Assembly: GCA_937896305.1 (NCBI GenBank)
Contig: CALBND010000098.1
Location: 1 to 37,378 of the forward strand
Direction: 5' to 3'
Length of the DNA: 37,378 nucleotides
Origin: an uncultured Actinomycetes bacterium
GTDB taxonomy: Bacteria; Actinomycetota; Actinomycetes; S36-B12; UBA5976
Program-made: the position numbers and the translations under genes
Notes under the pieces: model-generated
Told to the model about the DNA's origin: nothing
Databases searched by the model: none
The model's input: only the letters and a program-made list of their open reading frames with translations
Shown: positions 24,790 to 33,225 of the stretch, one piece after another
How the letters are laid out: each line of letters starts with the position of its first letter
Position numbering within the stretch: position 1 is the first letter of the stretch

Positions 24790-24818
24790 TTGACAAGAAA
24801 GACGATATCTAAGAGGCT
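24790..24818 (+). promoter_or_regulatory. Promoter of the mtnA-ABC-mtnK operon
   Basis: Perfect -35 TTGACA (24790-24795), 17-base spacer, and GAGGCT (24813-24818), which is one base from the actinobacterial TAGGCT -10. Transcription would start near 24825, right at the edge of the operator at 24829-24843. Confidence 0.65.
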
Positions 24819-24828
24819 AGAGGCTGAA

Positions 24829-24843
24829 AGTTGTAGGACAACT
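24829..24843. promoter_or_regulatory. Operator copy 1, 15-bp palindrome
   Basis: AGTTGTAGGACAACT, arms AGTTGT/ACAACT with a 3-base centre. It begins at the expected transcription start of the mtnA operon. The identical 15-mer (16 bases with the preceding A) occurs in the same orientation relative to the tktN-type gene at 36274-36288. The arms resemble GntR/HutC sites. A bound repressor here would block initiation or early elongation. Confidence 0.8.
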
Positions 24844-24868
24844 ATTGACTAATCAAAGAGGGGTTTTC

Positions 24869-25900
24869 TTGAAAGAGATTCGAGCGATTTCATGGGTAAA
24901 TGACGGTTTAACTTTGATCGATCAAACAAAGCTGCCGCATCAAGAAATCAATATCGAGATTGAAACGGTTGATCAATTAGTTGACGCGATTTCAACATTG
25001 GCTGTGCGAGGCGCACCAGCATTAGGTGCAGCTGGCGCTTGGGGAATTGTTGTTGCAATGCGACAAGGGGCCAAAGAAAACTGGAGTGCAGAAAAACTTA
25101 ATGCAGAATTTTTAAGAATTAGAAATGCTCGCCCGACAGCTGTTAATTTAGCTTGGGGGGTAGACAAAGTTTTACCAGTGGTTTCATCAGGAGTTGAGGC
25201 AGTACTTGCTGCTGCAAATAAAATTGCTGCAGAAGATGAAGCAGGAAATCGAGCAATGGGAAAATTGGGCGCTGATTGGATTGAGAAAAAAGTTGCCAAC
25301 AGACCAATTAGAGCATTAACACATTGCAACACCGGCTCACTTGCAACAACAACTTGGGGAACTGCGTTGGGAGTTATTAGAGAAATTAATTCTCGAGGAA
25401 TTTTAAAACACGTGTTTGCAGATGAAACAAGACCACTTCTGCAAGGTGGAAGATTGACAGCTTGGGAATTATCACAAGATGGTATCGAACATTTCGTCAT
25501 TGCTGATGGAGCCGCAACAAGTATTATTGCTCGCGGAGAAGTTGATGTTGCATTAATTGGAGCTGATCGAGTTGCAGCAAATGGAGATACTGCAAATAAA
25601 ATTGGATCTTTTGCTGTTGCCTTAGCTTGTAAGTATGCCGGGATTCCTTTTGTTGTTGTTGCACCTGAATCAACTGTAGATATCAGTACCCCAAGTGGAA
25701 AAGAAATAGAAATTGAATTTAGAAGTGAAGATGAAATATTGAGTTTAAATGGACAGAGAATTTCACCGAAACAATCAAAAGGTTTAAATCCTGCATTTGA
25801 CGTTACCCCTGCTGAATTAATTTCTGCACTAGTTACAGAAAAAGGGGTTTATGAAATCTCAAACGGAATTATCCCCGGATCTAGGGCGGTTTTAATTTAA
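24869..25900 (+). CDS. mtnA: MtnA-type 5-(methylthio)ribose-1-phosphate isomerase, 343 aa
   Basis: Aldose-ketose isomerase of the MtnA/eIF2B-like family; it turns 5-methylthioribose 1-phosphate into 5-methylthioribulose 1-phosphate, and relatives act on 5-deoxyribose 1-phosphate. Catalytic Cys153 (THCNTGSLAT) and Asp233 (IGADRVAANGDTANKIG) are present, with RGAPAL at 47-52. I chose TTG 24869 because AAAGAGGGG lies just upstream and the protein then begins MKEIRAISW as in homologues; an in-frame TTG at 24845 has no ribosome binding site. TAATG overlap couples it to the aldolase fusion. A second family member, ribose-1,5-bisphosphate isomerase, is less likely beside MtnK. Confidence 0.9.
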   Translation: MKEIRAISWVNDGLTLIDQTKLPHQEINIEIETVDQLVDAISTLAVRGAPALGAAGAWGIVVAMRQGAKENWSAEKLNAEFLRIRNARPTAVNLAWGVDKVLPVVSSGVEAVLAAANKIAAEDEAGNRAMGKLGADWIEKKVANRPIRALTHCNTGSLATTTWGTALGVIREINSRGILKHVFADETRPLLQGGRLTAWELSQDGIEHFVIADGAATSIIARGEVDVALIGADRVAANGDTANKIGSFAVALACKYAGIPFVVVAPESTVDISTPSGKEIEIEFRSEDEILSLNGQRISPKQSKGLNPAFDVTPAELISALVTEKGVYEISNGIIPGSRAVLI

Positions 25901-27891
25901 TGAATACCATTCCAAAACCTCTTCAAGAACTTGTTGAAAGATCACAAGTTTTAGGAAATAATCAAGATTTTGTTGTTTATGGTGGGGGAAATACTTCTGC
26001 CAAAGGTGAAATAAAAGATCATTTCCAAAGAAATAGAAAAGTCTTATGGGTCAAAGGATCTGGTGCAGACATGATGAATGCAACTGCTCCTGATTACCCT
26101 GCCCTCTATCTTGATGAATTACTTCCACTGTTGGATTTCAACGCCATGACTGATGAAGAAATGACGGATTTAGTTGGACGAGCTCTGGTAGATCCAACTA
26201 GTAGAAGGCCTTCCATTGAAACATTGCTACACGCTTTCTTGCCCTTTAAACATATTGACCACGTACATGCTGATGCAATTTGTGCTTTAACAAATCATAA
26301 AGATGGACAAAAGGCAGTACAAGAAGCATTAGGTGATGGATTTGCTTACGTAGATTGGATTAGACCTGGTTTTGAATTAAGTAAAAAATCATCTCTGCTT
26401 GGCGATTATGAAGGAATTATTTTAGCTCATCACGGACTAATCGTTTGGGACGAAGACAGTGATGTTTGTAAAGAAAAGAATTATGAAGTAATTAGAAAAG
26501 TTGAAAAATATCTATCTTCTTTAACAAAGAGACCTGATTCAATTTTTCAACATACTGAATATAGCGATGAAGAATACCAAACATTAATGTTACAAATTCG
26601 TGGTCGCTTAAATAAAAATAGTAAAAAAATTATTGTTAATGACCCACGATTAAAAGAAACATCTACCAGAAAAGATATCCAGGAAATAGTTTCTGCAGGA
26701 GTCTCAAGTGCAGACCATATGCTGAGAATCAAACCTTGGTCTGCTGTTATTGAAAACCCTAAAGAACCAAATAGTGTTAATAATTCAATTGATAAATACG
26801 CAAAAAATTATGAGAGATACTTTGAAGAAAATAAAAACTTATTGACTCCAGGTTATTCAATGCACGATACAGATCCAAGAGTTGTAATTGTTCCTGGAAT
26901 TGGCGCAATCACTTCAGGTTTAAACACAAATGAATGCAAAATGTATTCCGATATTGCATTTCATACTCACAAAACAGCCGCAATGGCAAAAGATGCATTT
27001 AATAATGTAGAAGGTTTACCAAACTCCGAAATATTTGGTTTTGATTATTGGCCAATGGAACTTTACAAATTGGCTAGCAAACCTGCCCCTAAGAAATTCG
27101 CTGGGAGTATATTTATCGTGACCGGTGCAGGTAGTGGTATTGGGAGAGGAATTGCTCTTGATCTAGCAGAAAAAGGAGCAACTCTAGTCTTGGCAGATCT
27201 AGACGAAAAGGGTCTCAGGGATGTTGAGGCTTTGTTTAAGGAATCTAAATTTAATCGACCACTGATTGTCAGTGGGGATCAATCAGATGAAAAAGTTGTT
27301 AGTCAAACAGTTGCTGAAACAATTAATAATTTTGGTGGATTTGATGGAGTCGTTTTCAGTGCCGGAATTGCAGTCACGGATTCACTCAAAGATTTAACTC
27401 TTGCTAAGTGGAATAAAGGATTAGCCGTGAACCTAACCAGTTCTTTCTTGATGACAAAGGCTGCTCTAAGCGCGTTACGAACACAAAACTCAGGTGGGTC
27501 TTTGGTTTACATTGCAAGCAAGAACGCATTTGCCCCGGGAGCTGGATTTGGTGGCTATTCAGTAAGTAAAGCTGGAATGTTGCAATTGATGAGAATTGCC
27601 GCCCTCGAAGGTGGCGCAGAAAAAATTAGAGCAAATGCAATTAATCCAGATGCAATTTTTGATAACAGCAAACTCTGGGAAGGAGGAATCAGAGAGGAAC
27701 GCGCTAAAGCTCACGGTGTTAAACCAGAAGCATTGGAAGATTTTTATGCACAAAGAAATATTTTAAAATCACATGTTACTTCCAAAGATGTCGCCGAAAC
27801 CACAGCATTTTTACTTTCTGATGAATCTGCCAGAACCACAGGCTCGGTCATTGCCGTCGACGGCGGAGTGGCTGCTGCGTTTCCGCGCTAA
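25900..27891 (+). CDS. Bifunctional class II aldolase / short-chain dehydrogenase, 663 aa
   Basis: Fusion of the RhaE/YuxG type. The aldolase half (1 to about 395) has phosphate-binding GGGNTS at 28-33, likely zinc ligands His121 and His123 (HVH) and the HH pair at 177-178, and Glu107. The SDR half (about 400-663) has TGAGSGIG at 408-415, Asp433 for NAD preference, Ser540, Tyr553 and Lys557 (YSVSK), and ends VDGGVAAAFPR. Known fusions split rhamnulose 1-phosphate to dihydroxyacetone phosphate plus lactaldehyde and act on the aldehyde. Here, coupled to mtnA, the likely substrate is 5-methylthio- or 5-deoxyribulose 1-phosphate, giving dihydroxyacetone phosphate plus methylthioacetaldehyde or acetaldehyde (inference). 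No rhamnose kinase or isomerase is nearby. Confidence 0.88.
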   Translation: MNTIPKPLQELVERSQVLGNNQDFVVYGGGNTSAKGEIKDHFQRNRKVLWVKGSGADMMNATAPDYPALYLDELLPLLDFNAMTDEEMTDLVGRALVDPTSRRPSIETLLHAFLPFKHIDHVHADAICALTNHKDGQKAVQEALGDGFAYVDWIRPGFELSKKSSLLGDYEGIILAHHGLIVWDEDSDVCKEKNYEVIRKVEKYLSSLTKRPDSIFQHTEYSDEEYQTLMLQIRGRLNKNSKKIIVNDPRLKETSTRKDIQEIVSAGVSSADHMLRIKPWSAVIENPKEPNSVNNSIDKYAKNYERYFEENKNLLTPGYSMHDTDPRVVIVPGIGAITSGLNTNECKMYSDIAFHTHKTAAMAKDAFNNVEGLPNSEIFGFDYWPMELYKLASKPAPKKFAGSIFIVTGAGSGIGRGIALDLAEKGATLVLADLDEKGLRDVEALFKESKFNRPLIVSGDQSDEKVVSQTVAETINNFGGFDGVVFSAGIAVTDSLKDLTLAKWNKGLAVNLTSSFLMTKAALSALRTQNSGGSLVYIASKNAFAPGAGFGGYSVSKAGMLQLMRIAALEGGAEKIRANAINPDAIFDNSKLWEGGIREERAKAHGVKPEALEDFYAQRNILKSHVTSKDVAETTAFLLSDESARTTGSVIAVDGGVAAAFPR

Positions 27892-27907
27892 ACGGAAATG
27901 AGTAAGG

Positions 27908-27933
27908 ACAAGTGAATTAAAGAATTCACTTGT
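27908..27933 (+). promoter_or_regulatory. Hairpin ahead of the binding-protein gene
   Basis: ACAAGTGAATT (27908-27918) and AATTCACTTGT (27923-27933), a perfect 11-bp stem with a 4-base loop, lie between the aldolase fusion and the substrate-binding protein. No T-run follows. Such stems often protect or process mRNA so that the binding protein is made in excess. Confidence 0.5.
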
Positions 27934-27950
27934 AACAAGAGGGAGACAGA

Positions 27951-29051
27951 ATGAGAAGAAGTAAAAACACAGCATTAGCTGGAATTTCAGTTGTTGCTGC
28001 ATTACTTCTCGCTGCATGTTCACAAGGTGGTAGCGATACCACTGCACCTGCAGCAGATGAAGGCACTGTTACTGATACAACTGCTGCTAAACCAGCGCCA
28101 TTTGACGCAGGATTAGTAAAGATTGCAATTGTACAAAACAGTGGAGCTGGAGATTATTTCCAACAATGGACAAACGGTGCTAAGCAACAAGCTGAAGCTA
28201 TCGGTTTTGACGTGCAAATTTATGACGCACAAGCTGATAACGCTAAGCAAGCAACTGACATGGAAACAGCAATTGGTTCTGGCGTAGCTGGCATCATTGT
28301 TGATCACGGTCAAAAAGACACCATGTGTCCATTGATCAAACAAGCAACTGATGCAGGTATTCCAGTAGTTGTTTACGACGTTGCTATTAGTGACTGCGCA
28401 CCGGATGCAGTACAAACACAACAAAGTGATGCATCTCTTGCCCAAGCAGTACTAGAGCAAATGGCAAAAGATCTTGGTAAAGATCAAAAAGTTGGATACG
28501 TAAACGTATTAGGTATCGCACCTTTGGATCGTCGTCACGTTGTATGGGAAGAAATTGTTAAAGCTAACAATTGGACCCAATCATTCTTCGTTGGTAAATT
28601 CACCAACGCAGTTGCAACTGACAATGCTCAATTAGTTGACGCAGCTCTAAAAGCTAATCCAGACGTAACAGGCATTTTTGCTCCTTACGATGAATTAACT
28701 AAGGGAACTGTTTCAGCAATTGAACAAAACAACCTTCAAGGTTCAATCAAGGCATACGGAATTGATATTTCAAATGCTGACATTGAAATCATGACCAAAG
28801 AAGGAAGCCCATGGGCAGCAACAGCAGGTACTGATCCAAACGCGATTGGTGCAGCAGTTGTTAGAAACATGGCTCTTGAACTAGCAGGCCAATTGGGTGT
28901 TAAATCAGTTGACTTCCCAGGTGTTCTTATCACTGCAGCTTTCCTAAAGGAAAATGCAATCAAGAACATGGTTGACTTGCGTGCAGCATTGCCATCATTG
29001 AACTTAGCCGAAGTTAGCGCTGCTGACTGGATTCCAGCAGTTAAGTTCTAA
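27951..29051 (+). CDS. Sugar ABC transporter substrate-binding lipoprotein (RbsB-type), 366 aa
   Basis: Type I periplasmic-binding-protein fold. A lipoprotein signal peptide with lipobox LLAAC places the anchored Cys at residue 23, followed by a Ser/Thr/Asp/Ala linker. The binding domain starts near residue 55 (VKIAIVQNSGAGDYFQQWTNGAKQQAEAIGFDVQIYDAQAD), with typical INPUT-like elements GIIVDHGQ and VVVYDV. Ribose, related pentoses and autoinducer-2 are bound by members. Next to MtnA and MtnK, a 5-modified ribose is the best guess. AAGAGGGAG gives a strong ribosome binding site, fitting high expression. The ATPase gene follows after 30 bases. Confidence 0.93.
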   Translation: MRRSKNTALAGISVVAALLLAACSQGGSDTTAPAADEGTVTDTTAAKPAPFDAGLVKIAIVQNSGAGDYFQQWTNGAKQQAEAIGFDVQIYDAQADNAKQATDMETAIGSGVAGIIVDHGQKDTMCPLIKQATDAGIPVVVYDVAISDCAPDAVQTQQSDASLAQAVLEQMAKDLGKDQKVGYVNVLGIAPLDRRHVVWEEIVKANNWTQSFFVGKFTNAVATDNAQLVDAALKANPDVTGIFAPYDELTKGTVSAIEQNNLQGSIKAYGIDISNADIEIMTKEGSPWAATAGTDPNAIGAAVVRNMALELAGQLGVKSVDFPGVLITAAFLKENAIKNMVDLRAALPSLNLAEVSAADWIPAVKF

Positions 29052-29081
29052 GTAACAAAAAGTAAAAGAAAAGGTGAGTTA

Positions 29082-30587
29082 ATGGTTGCAGCAGTGGAAG
29101 TTAGAAATATTTCCATGGCGTTTGGGTCAAACCAAGTGTTAAGTGGAGTAGATCTAATTATTGACAAAGGTCAAACAACCGCATTGTTAGGTGCTAATGG
29201 TGCGGGGAAATCCACTTTGATAAAAGTTTTATCCGGTGTTTATTCTTCCTTTACCGGAGAAATAATTATCGATGGTAAATCTGCAACTATTGACTCACCA
29301 ATTACTGCCAGAGCTTCTGGCATCGAAACAGTTCATCAAAGAATTGATGAAGGAGTAATCCCTGGTTTAACAGTTGCTGAAAATTTACTATTTGAACGAA
29401 TTGTCACAGGAGATGTGCCTAATCGCGTTTCACTAAAAACAATTGTTGAGAAAGCTGTAGAAATTGCAGCAGCACTAGATTTAAATTGGAATAAATCAAA
29501 GCTTAGAAGTGATGTTTACGAATTGGGAATAGCTGAACAGCAATTATTGATATTAGCCAGAGCACTTTCTCGCTCTCCCAAACTACTTATTTTAGATGAA
29601 CCAACATCAGCCCTTTCTGCATCAGAAAGTCAGAATTTATTTAAAGTTGTGAAAAATTTGCAAGATAAAGGTATTGCCATTCTCTATGTCTCACATAAAT
29701 TAAGTGAATTAGATCAAATTGCTAACAATCTAGTTGTGATTCGCGATGGGAAAATTAGAAATGAACAAAAAACACCTTTTAGTTGGGATCAGGCGCTGAA
29801 AGAAATGTTAGGCCAACAAATAGTTGGCCAAAGACAAGAAATTTCATCATTAGCAAGTGGCAAGGTTGCTTTGGAGCTAAAAGGAGTCAAACTTTTACCA
29901 GAAAGTGAGCCCATTAATTTATCTTTAAGAAAAAATGAAGTAACTGGTGTAATTGGTCTATTGGGTGCTGGAAAAACAGAATTAGCAAAAATTATTTATG
30001 GTGCTGAAAAAATTCTTGAAGGCGAAATGTTATTTGAAAATAAGAAATACCAACCATCTCATCCTGCAGAAGCCGTGGCAAAAGATATCTATCTAGTTCC
30101 TGAGGATCGAGCAGCAGAATCGATGATTCCTGCTTGGAGCATTTCTGAAACTGCAACTTTGCCTTTTATGGGCAATTTTTCAGCACGGGGAATTATTAAA
30201 AAAGCAGCAGAATTTATTCGAGGAAAACAACTGGTGGAAGATTTGAAAGTTATAACTACTTCGCATTTAGCTCAAGTTGATTCCTTATCGGGTGGTAATC
30301 AACAAAAAGTGGTTGTGGGTAGATGGCTACAATCCACACCTAAAATAATGATTTTGGACGAACCATTTCGAGGAGTCGATATTGGGGCTCGAAGGGATAT
30401 TTCAAAACGAGTTAGGGATTTAGCTGCAACAGATGTTGCAGTTTTAGTTTTAGCATCTGATGTTGATGAAATATTGGATGTCGCAGATCGGATAATTGTT
30501 CTAGTTGAGGGGAAGATAGTGATGGACGAAATATCAAGTAAGACTTCCAAAGAATTAATTGTCAACAAAATGTCGGAGGTGGCATAA
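29082..30587 (+). CDS. Sugar ABC transporter ATPase (RbsA-type, two nucleotide-binding domains), 501 aa
   Basis: Two ABC domains in one chain. The first has Walker A GANGAGKST at 37-45 and Walker B LLILDEPTSAL; its signature is degenerate (YELGIAEQQ), normal for this family. The second has Walker A-like GLLGAGKTE, full signature LSGGNQQK and Walker B IMILDEPFRGVDIGA. It powers import through the permease encoded directly downstream (stop and start codons abut). AAAAGGTGAG precedes the ATG. Confidence 0.95.
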   Translation: MVAAVEVRNISMAFGSNQVLSGVDLIIDKGQTTALLGANGAGKSTLIKVLSGVYSSFTGEIIIDGKSATIDSPITARASGIETVHQRIDEGVIPGLTVAENLLFERIVTGDVPNRVSLKTIVEKAVEIAAALDLNWNKSKLRSDVYELGIAEQQLLILARALSRSPKLLILDEPTSALSASESQNLFKVVKNLQDKGIAILYVSHKLSELDQIANNLVVIRDGKIRNEQKTPFSWDQALKEMLGQQIVGQRQEISSLASGKVALELKGVKLLPESEPINLSLRKNEVTGVIGLLGAGKTELAKIIYGAEKILEGEMLFENKKYQPSHPAEAVAKDIYLVPEDRAAESMIPAWSISETATLPFMGNFSARGIIKKAAEFIRGKQLVEDLKVITTSHLAQVDSLSGGNQQKVVVGRWLQSTPKIMILDEPFRGVDIGARRDISKRVRDLAATDVAVLVLASDVDEILDVADRIIVLVEGKIVMDEISSKTSKELIVNKMSEVA

Positions 30588-31616
30588 ATGAGTACCGCAA
30601 AACTAAGTAACTTAGCCAATTATGATTTAAGGCAATTCACAGTTAAATATGGATTCATTGTTGTAACTGTGGTGCTCTTCTTATGGTTTGCTTTAACTGA
30701 ACCTTCATTTAGAATGGAATCAACATTGTTTTCAATGTTGAAATTTACTTCTGTAGTAGCCATCACTGGTCTTGGAGTAACTATGACAATGGTGGTCGGC
30801 GGACTTGATCTTTCTGTTGGATCGATTGCAGGGTTATCTGTAACACTTTCTGCGATGACTATGGTTATTTATGCTCAAACTGGTGCAGTTGCTTTAATAG
30901 TTGTTTTATTAGGTGGAGCGTTAGTCGGATTGTTTAATGCCTTCTTAATTGTGGTACTAAAAATTCCTGATCTCTTAGCAACCTTGGCTACAATGTTTAC
31001 AATCATGGGATTGAAACTTGTTCCAGTAGATGGACAGTCTGTTTCTTCAGGATTAATTTTACGAGATGGCAGTGTTGCTCCAGGAAAATTTACTCCAGGA
31101 TTTTTATTAATTGACCGAGCCTACATAGGGCCTGTTCCACTTCCTGTCGCCATATTTTTTGGATTAGCTTTTTTCGTTTGGTTTTTCTTGACCAGAACTA
31201 GATGGGGCAGAGTTATGTATGCAATTGGTTCAAATCCAGAAGCTGCCAGGCTTGCAGGGGTAAGAGTAAAAAGATATCGTGCTTTGGCCTACATTATGTC
31301 TGGTGTATTTGCTTCAATTGGTGGATTGATTTTGTCTTCTCGTATTGGTCAAGGAGACATCAGTGCCGGAAACTCACTTCTGCTAGACGCTGTGGCAGTT
31401 TCTTTAGTCGGAACTTCTGTATTAGGTATGGCAAGACCAAATGCTTGGGGAACAATATTAGGAGCAGTTTTAATTGGTATTGTGATCACTGGCTTAACTA
31501 TTAAAGGATTTCCTTATTACGCCCAAGATGTCGTGAAGGGCTTAGTCTTATTGACAGCTTTGATTTTCTCCTTTACTTTATCGAGGAGAAAAACTAAATT
31601 CGTACCTGCAGTTTAG
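30588..31616 (+). CDS. Sugar ABC transporter permease (RbsC-type), 342 aa
   Basis: Strongly hydrophobic protein with roughly 8-10 membrane spans and the BPD_transp_2 family signature: GLDLSVGSIAGLS near residue 75 and the cytoplasmic ATPase-contact loop RTRWGRVMYAIGSNPEAARLAGV around 204-226. It begins immediately after the ATPase stop codon with GGAGGTGG as ribosome binding site. With the binding protein and ATPase it forms a complete importer; one permease gene is enough for a homodimer. Confidence 0.94.
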   Translation: MSTAKLSNLANYDLRQFTVKYGFIVVTVVLFLWFALTEPSFRMESTLFSMLKFTSVVAITGLGVTMTMVVGGLDLSVGSIAGLSVTLSAMTMVIYAQTGAVALIVVLLGGALVGLFNAFLIVVLKIPDLLATLATMFTIMGLKLVPVDGQSVSSGLILRDGSVAPGKFTPGFLLIDRAYIGPVPLPVAIFFGLAFFVWFFLTRTRWGRVMYAIGSNPEAARLAGVRVKRYRALAYIMSGVFASIGGLILSSRIGQGDISAGNSLLLDAVAVSLVGTSVLGMARPNAWGTILGAVLIGIVITGLTIKGFPYYAQDVVKGLVLLTALIFSFTLSRRKTKFVPAV

Positions 31617-31629
31617 AAAAGGAGATAAT

Positions 31630-32856
31630 GTGGCTGAAGAATATGAATTTTTATCAAAAGATAATATTTCAAGTTATTTATCAAGCAAAGCGGTCTTTTC
31701 TAAATTAATTGATTCGCAAAACATTGTTGTATTCAAAGAAGTTGGGGACGGTAATTTAAATCTCGTTTTTATTATGAAAGACAATAAAGGAAAAGGAATT
31801 GTCTTAAAGCAAGCACTTCCTTATGTACGACTTGTGGGACCAGATTGGCCCATGACACCAACCAGGGCTCGCATAGAAGCTGAAACAACAATTGCGCATT
31901 CAAAGTATGCAAAAGATTTAGTTCCAGAAATTTATGATTACGATGAATCTCGTTACATTATTGCGATGGAAGACTTATCTGATCATGTTGTTTGGCGAGG
32001 AGCGCTAAATGAAGGATTTCAATTTGAAGGTGTAGCTGGACCACTTGGAACCTATGTTGCAAAAACTGGTTTTGGAACTTCAGTTTTTACACTAGGACAA
32101 GAAACTCACAAACTAGAATTGGCTCGAGCAATTAATCCAGGATTATGTTTAATCACAGAAGATCTAGTATTCTCTGAACCATATTTTGAAAATGGAAGAA
32201 ATTCATTTCTTCCAGCAAATGAAATTGATGCAAAAGAATTGGCAAATGATTCAGATATGGTTAGAGAAATTGGAATATTGAAATATAAATTCATGACAAC
32301 TTCTGAAAGCTTAATTCATGGAGATTTACACACAGGTTCAGTAATGATTAAAGCTGAAGATAAACAATCAGCTATCAGCATTAAAGCAATCGATTCTGAA
32401 TTTGCTTTCTATGGTCCACTGGCCTTTGATCTAGGTGCTCTAATGGCAAATTATGTGATTGCAGCTGCGAGATTTTGCGCACTTGGCAAGATAGAACAGA
32501 TGCAATGGGCACTTGGACTGCCTGAACAAACCTGGGTTGCTTTTGAAAAGGAAATTCGAGCCCTTTGGCCAACTCGGGTTGATAAACGCGTATTTAACGA
32601 TGAGTTTTTGGAAGTTTTGTTGAAAACTTGGCGGGAAGACGCTTTGGGATTTACTGGTGCAAAAATGGCCAGAAGAATTGTTGGACTAGCTAAAACAACC
32701 GATATTGAAACCTTGGAACCAAATCTTCGTGAAGGTGCTGCTCGTGGGGTGCTACGAGCCGCTCGCATGATTACTAAAACCAGAAAACAAGTTAAAACTT
32801 GGGCGGACATTGCTAATGAAACAAAAGCAATTTTAACTTCAGCGGCAACAAAATAA
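31630..32856 (+). CDS. mtnK: MtnK-type 5-(methylthio)ribose kinase, 408 aa
   Basis: Protein-kinase-like sugar kinase phosphorylating the anomeric hydroxyl of 5-methylthioribose; close relatives act on 5-deoxyribose. The glycine loop GDGNLN is at 39-44 and Lys60 (VLKQ) binds ATP. The catalytic loop HGDLHTGSV is at 230-238 and the metal-binding DSEFAFYGP at 255-263 (DPEFAFYGP is the commoner form). PDWPMTPTRARIEAE is a family block. Length matches MtnK (about 400). Start is GTG 31630 with AAAAGGAG five bases away. It lies in one operon with mtnA, whose substrate it makes. Confidence 0.92.
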   Translation: MAEEYEFLSKDNISSYLSSKAVFSKLIDSQNIVVFKEVGDGNLNLVFIMKDNKGKGIVLKQALPYVRLVGPDWPMTPTRARIEAETTIAHSKYAKDLVPEIYDYDESRYIIAMEDLSDHVVWRGALNEGFQFEGVAGPLGTYVAKTGFGTSVFTLGQETHKLELARAINPGLCLITEDLVFSEPYFENGRNSFLPANEIDAKELANDSDMVREIGILKYKFMTTSESLIHGDLHTGSVMIKAEDKQSAISIKAIDSEFAFYGPLAFDLGALMANYVIAAARFCALGKIEQMQWALGLPEQTWVAFEKEIRALWPTRVDKRVFNDEFLEVLLKTWREDALGFTGAKMARRIVGLAKTTDIETLEPNLREGAARGVLRAARMITKTRKQVKTWADIANETKAILTSAATK

Positions 32857-32865
32857 GGAGAAATT

Positions 32866-33225
32866 ATGAAAACACCTCGTGAAATAGCAGAATCATATTG
32901 GAAAGCAGAATGCGCTAGAGACACTGCAGCTGTTTTAAGCCACTATCATCAGGATGCAGTTTTTTGTCCACCTGGACAAGAGTTAAAAGGTCACGAACAA
33001 ATTGCTACGTTTTATGATGCTTCAGGTGAATCATTTCCTGGACTAAAAGTTGAAATATTGCATGAAGTCAGAAATGGTGATGAAAGTTGTCTTGAATGGT
33101 ATGCAACATTGACTGATAAAAATGGGAATGTATTTAATATTCCGGGAGTAAATGTAATTAAGATTAGAGATGAAAAATTTGAATCTGTTCACGCATACTT
33201 TGATCCGACTGTATTAAACGCTTAA
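32866..33225 (+). CDS. SnoaL-like / NTF2-fold protein, 119 aa
   Basis: Small alpha+beta cone of the NTF2/SnoaL type: an N-terminal helix (REIAESYWKAECARDTAAVLSHYHQDAVFCPPG), then GHEQIATFYDASGESFPGLKVE and C-terminal beta strands with INI-like FNIPGVNVIKI. Members include ketosteroid isomerases, dehydratases and proteins with no enzymatic role, so the function is unknown. AAGGAG precedes the ATG 9 bases after mtnK, making it the last gene of the operon. A role in isomerising, dehydrating or sequestering a reactive intermediate of the pathway is only a guess. The stop overlaps the convergent RLP stop by 4 bases. Confidence 0.75.
   Translation: MKTPREIAESYWKAECARDTAAVLSHYHQDAVFCPPGQELKGHEQIATFYDASGESFPGLKVEILHEVRNGDESCLEWYATLTDKNGNVFNIPGVNVIKIRDEKFESVHAYFDPTVLNA

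Noticed and set aside
24869..32856. Classical methionine salvage (mtnB/mtnC/mtnD/ARD route)
   Set aside because: No dehydratase, enolase-phosphatase or acireductone dioxygenase was found; the aldolase and RLP genes take their place.
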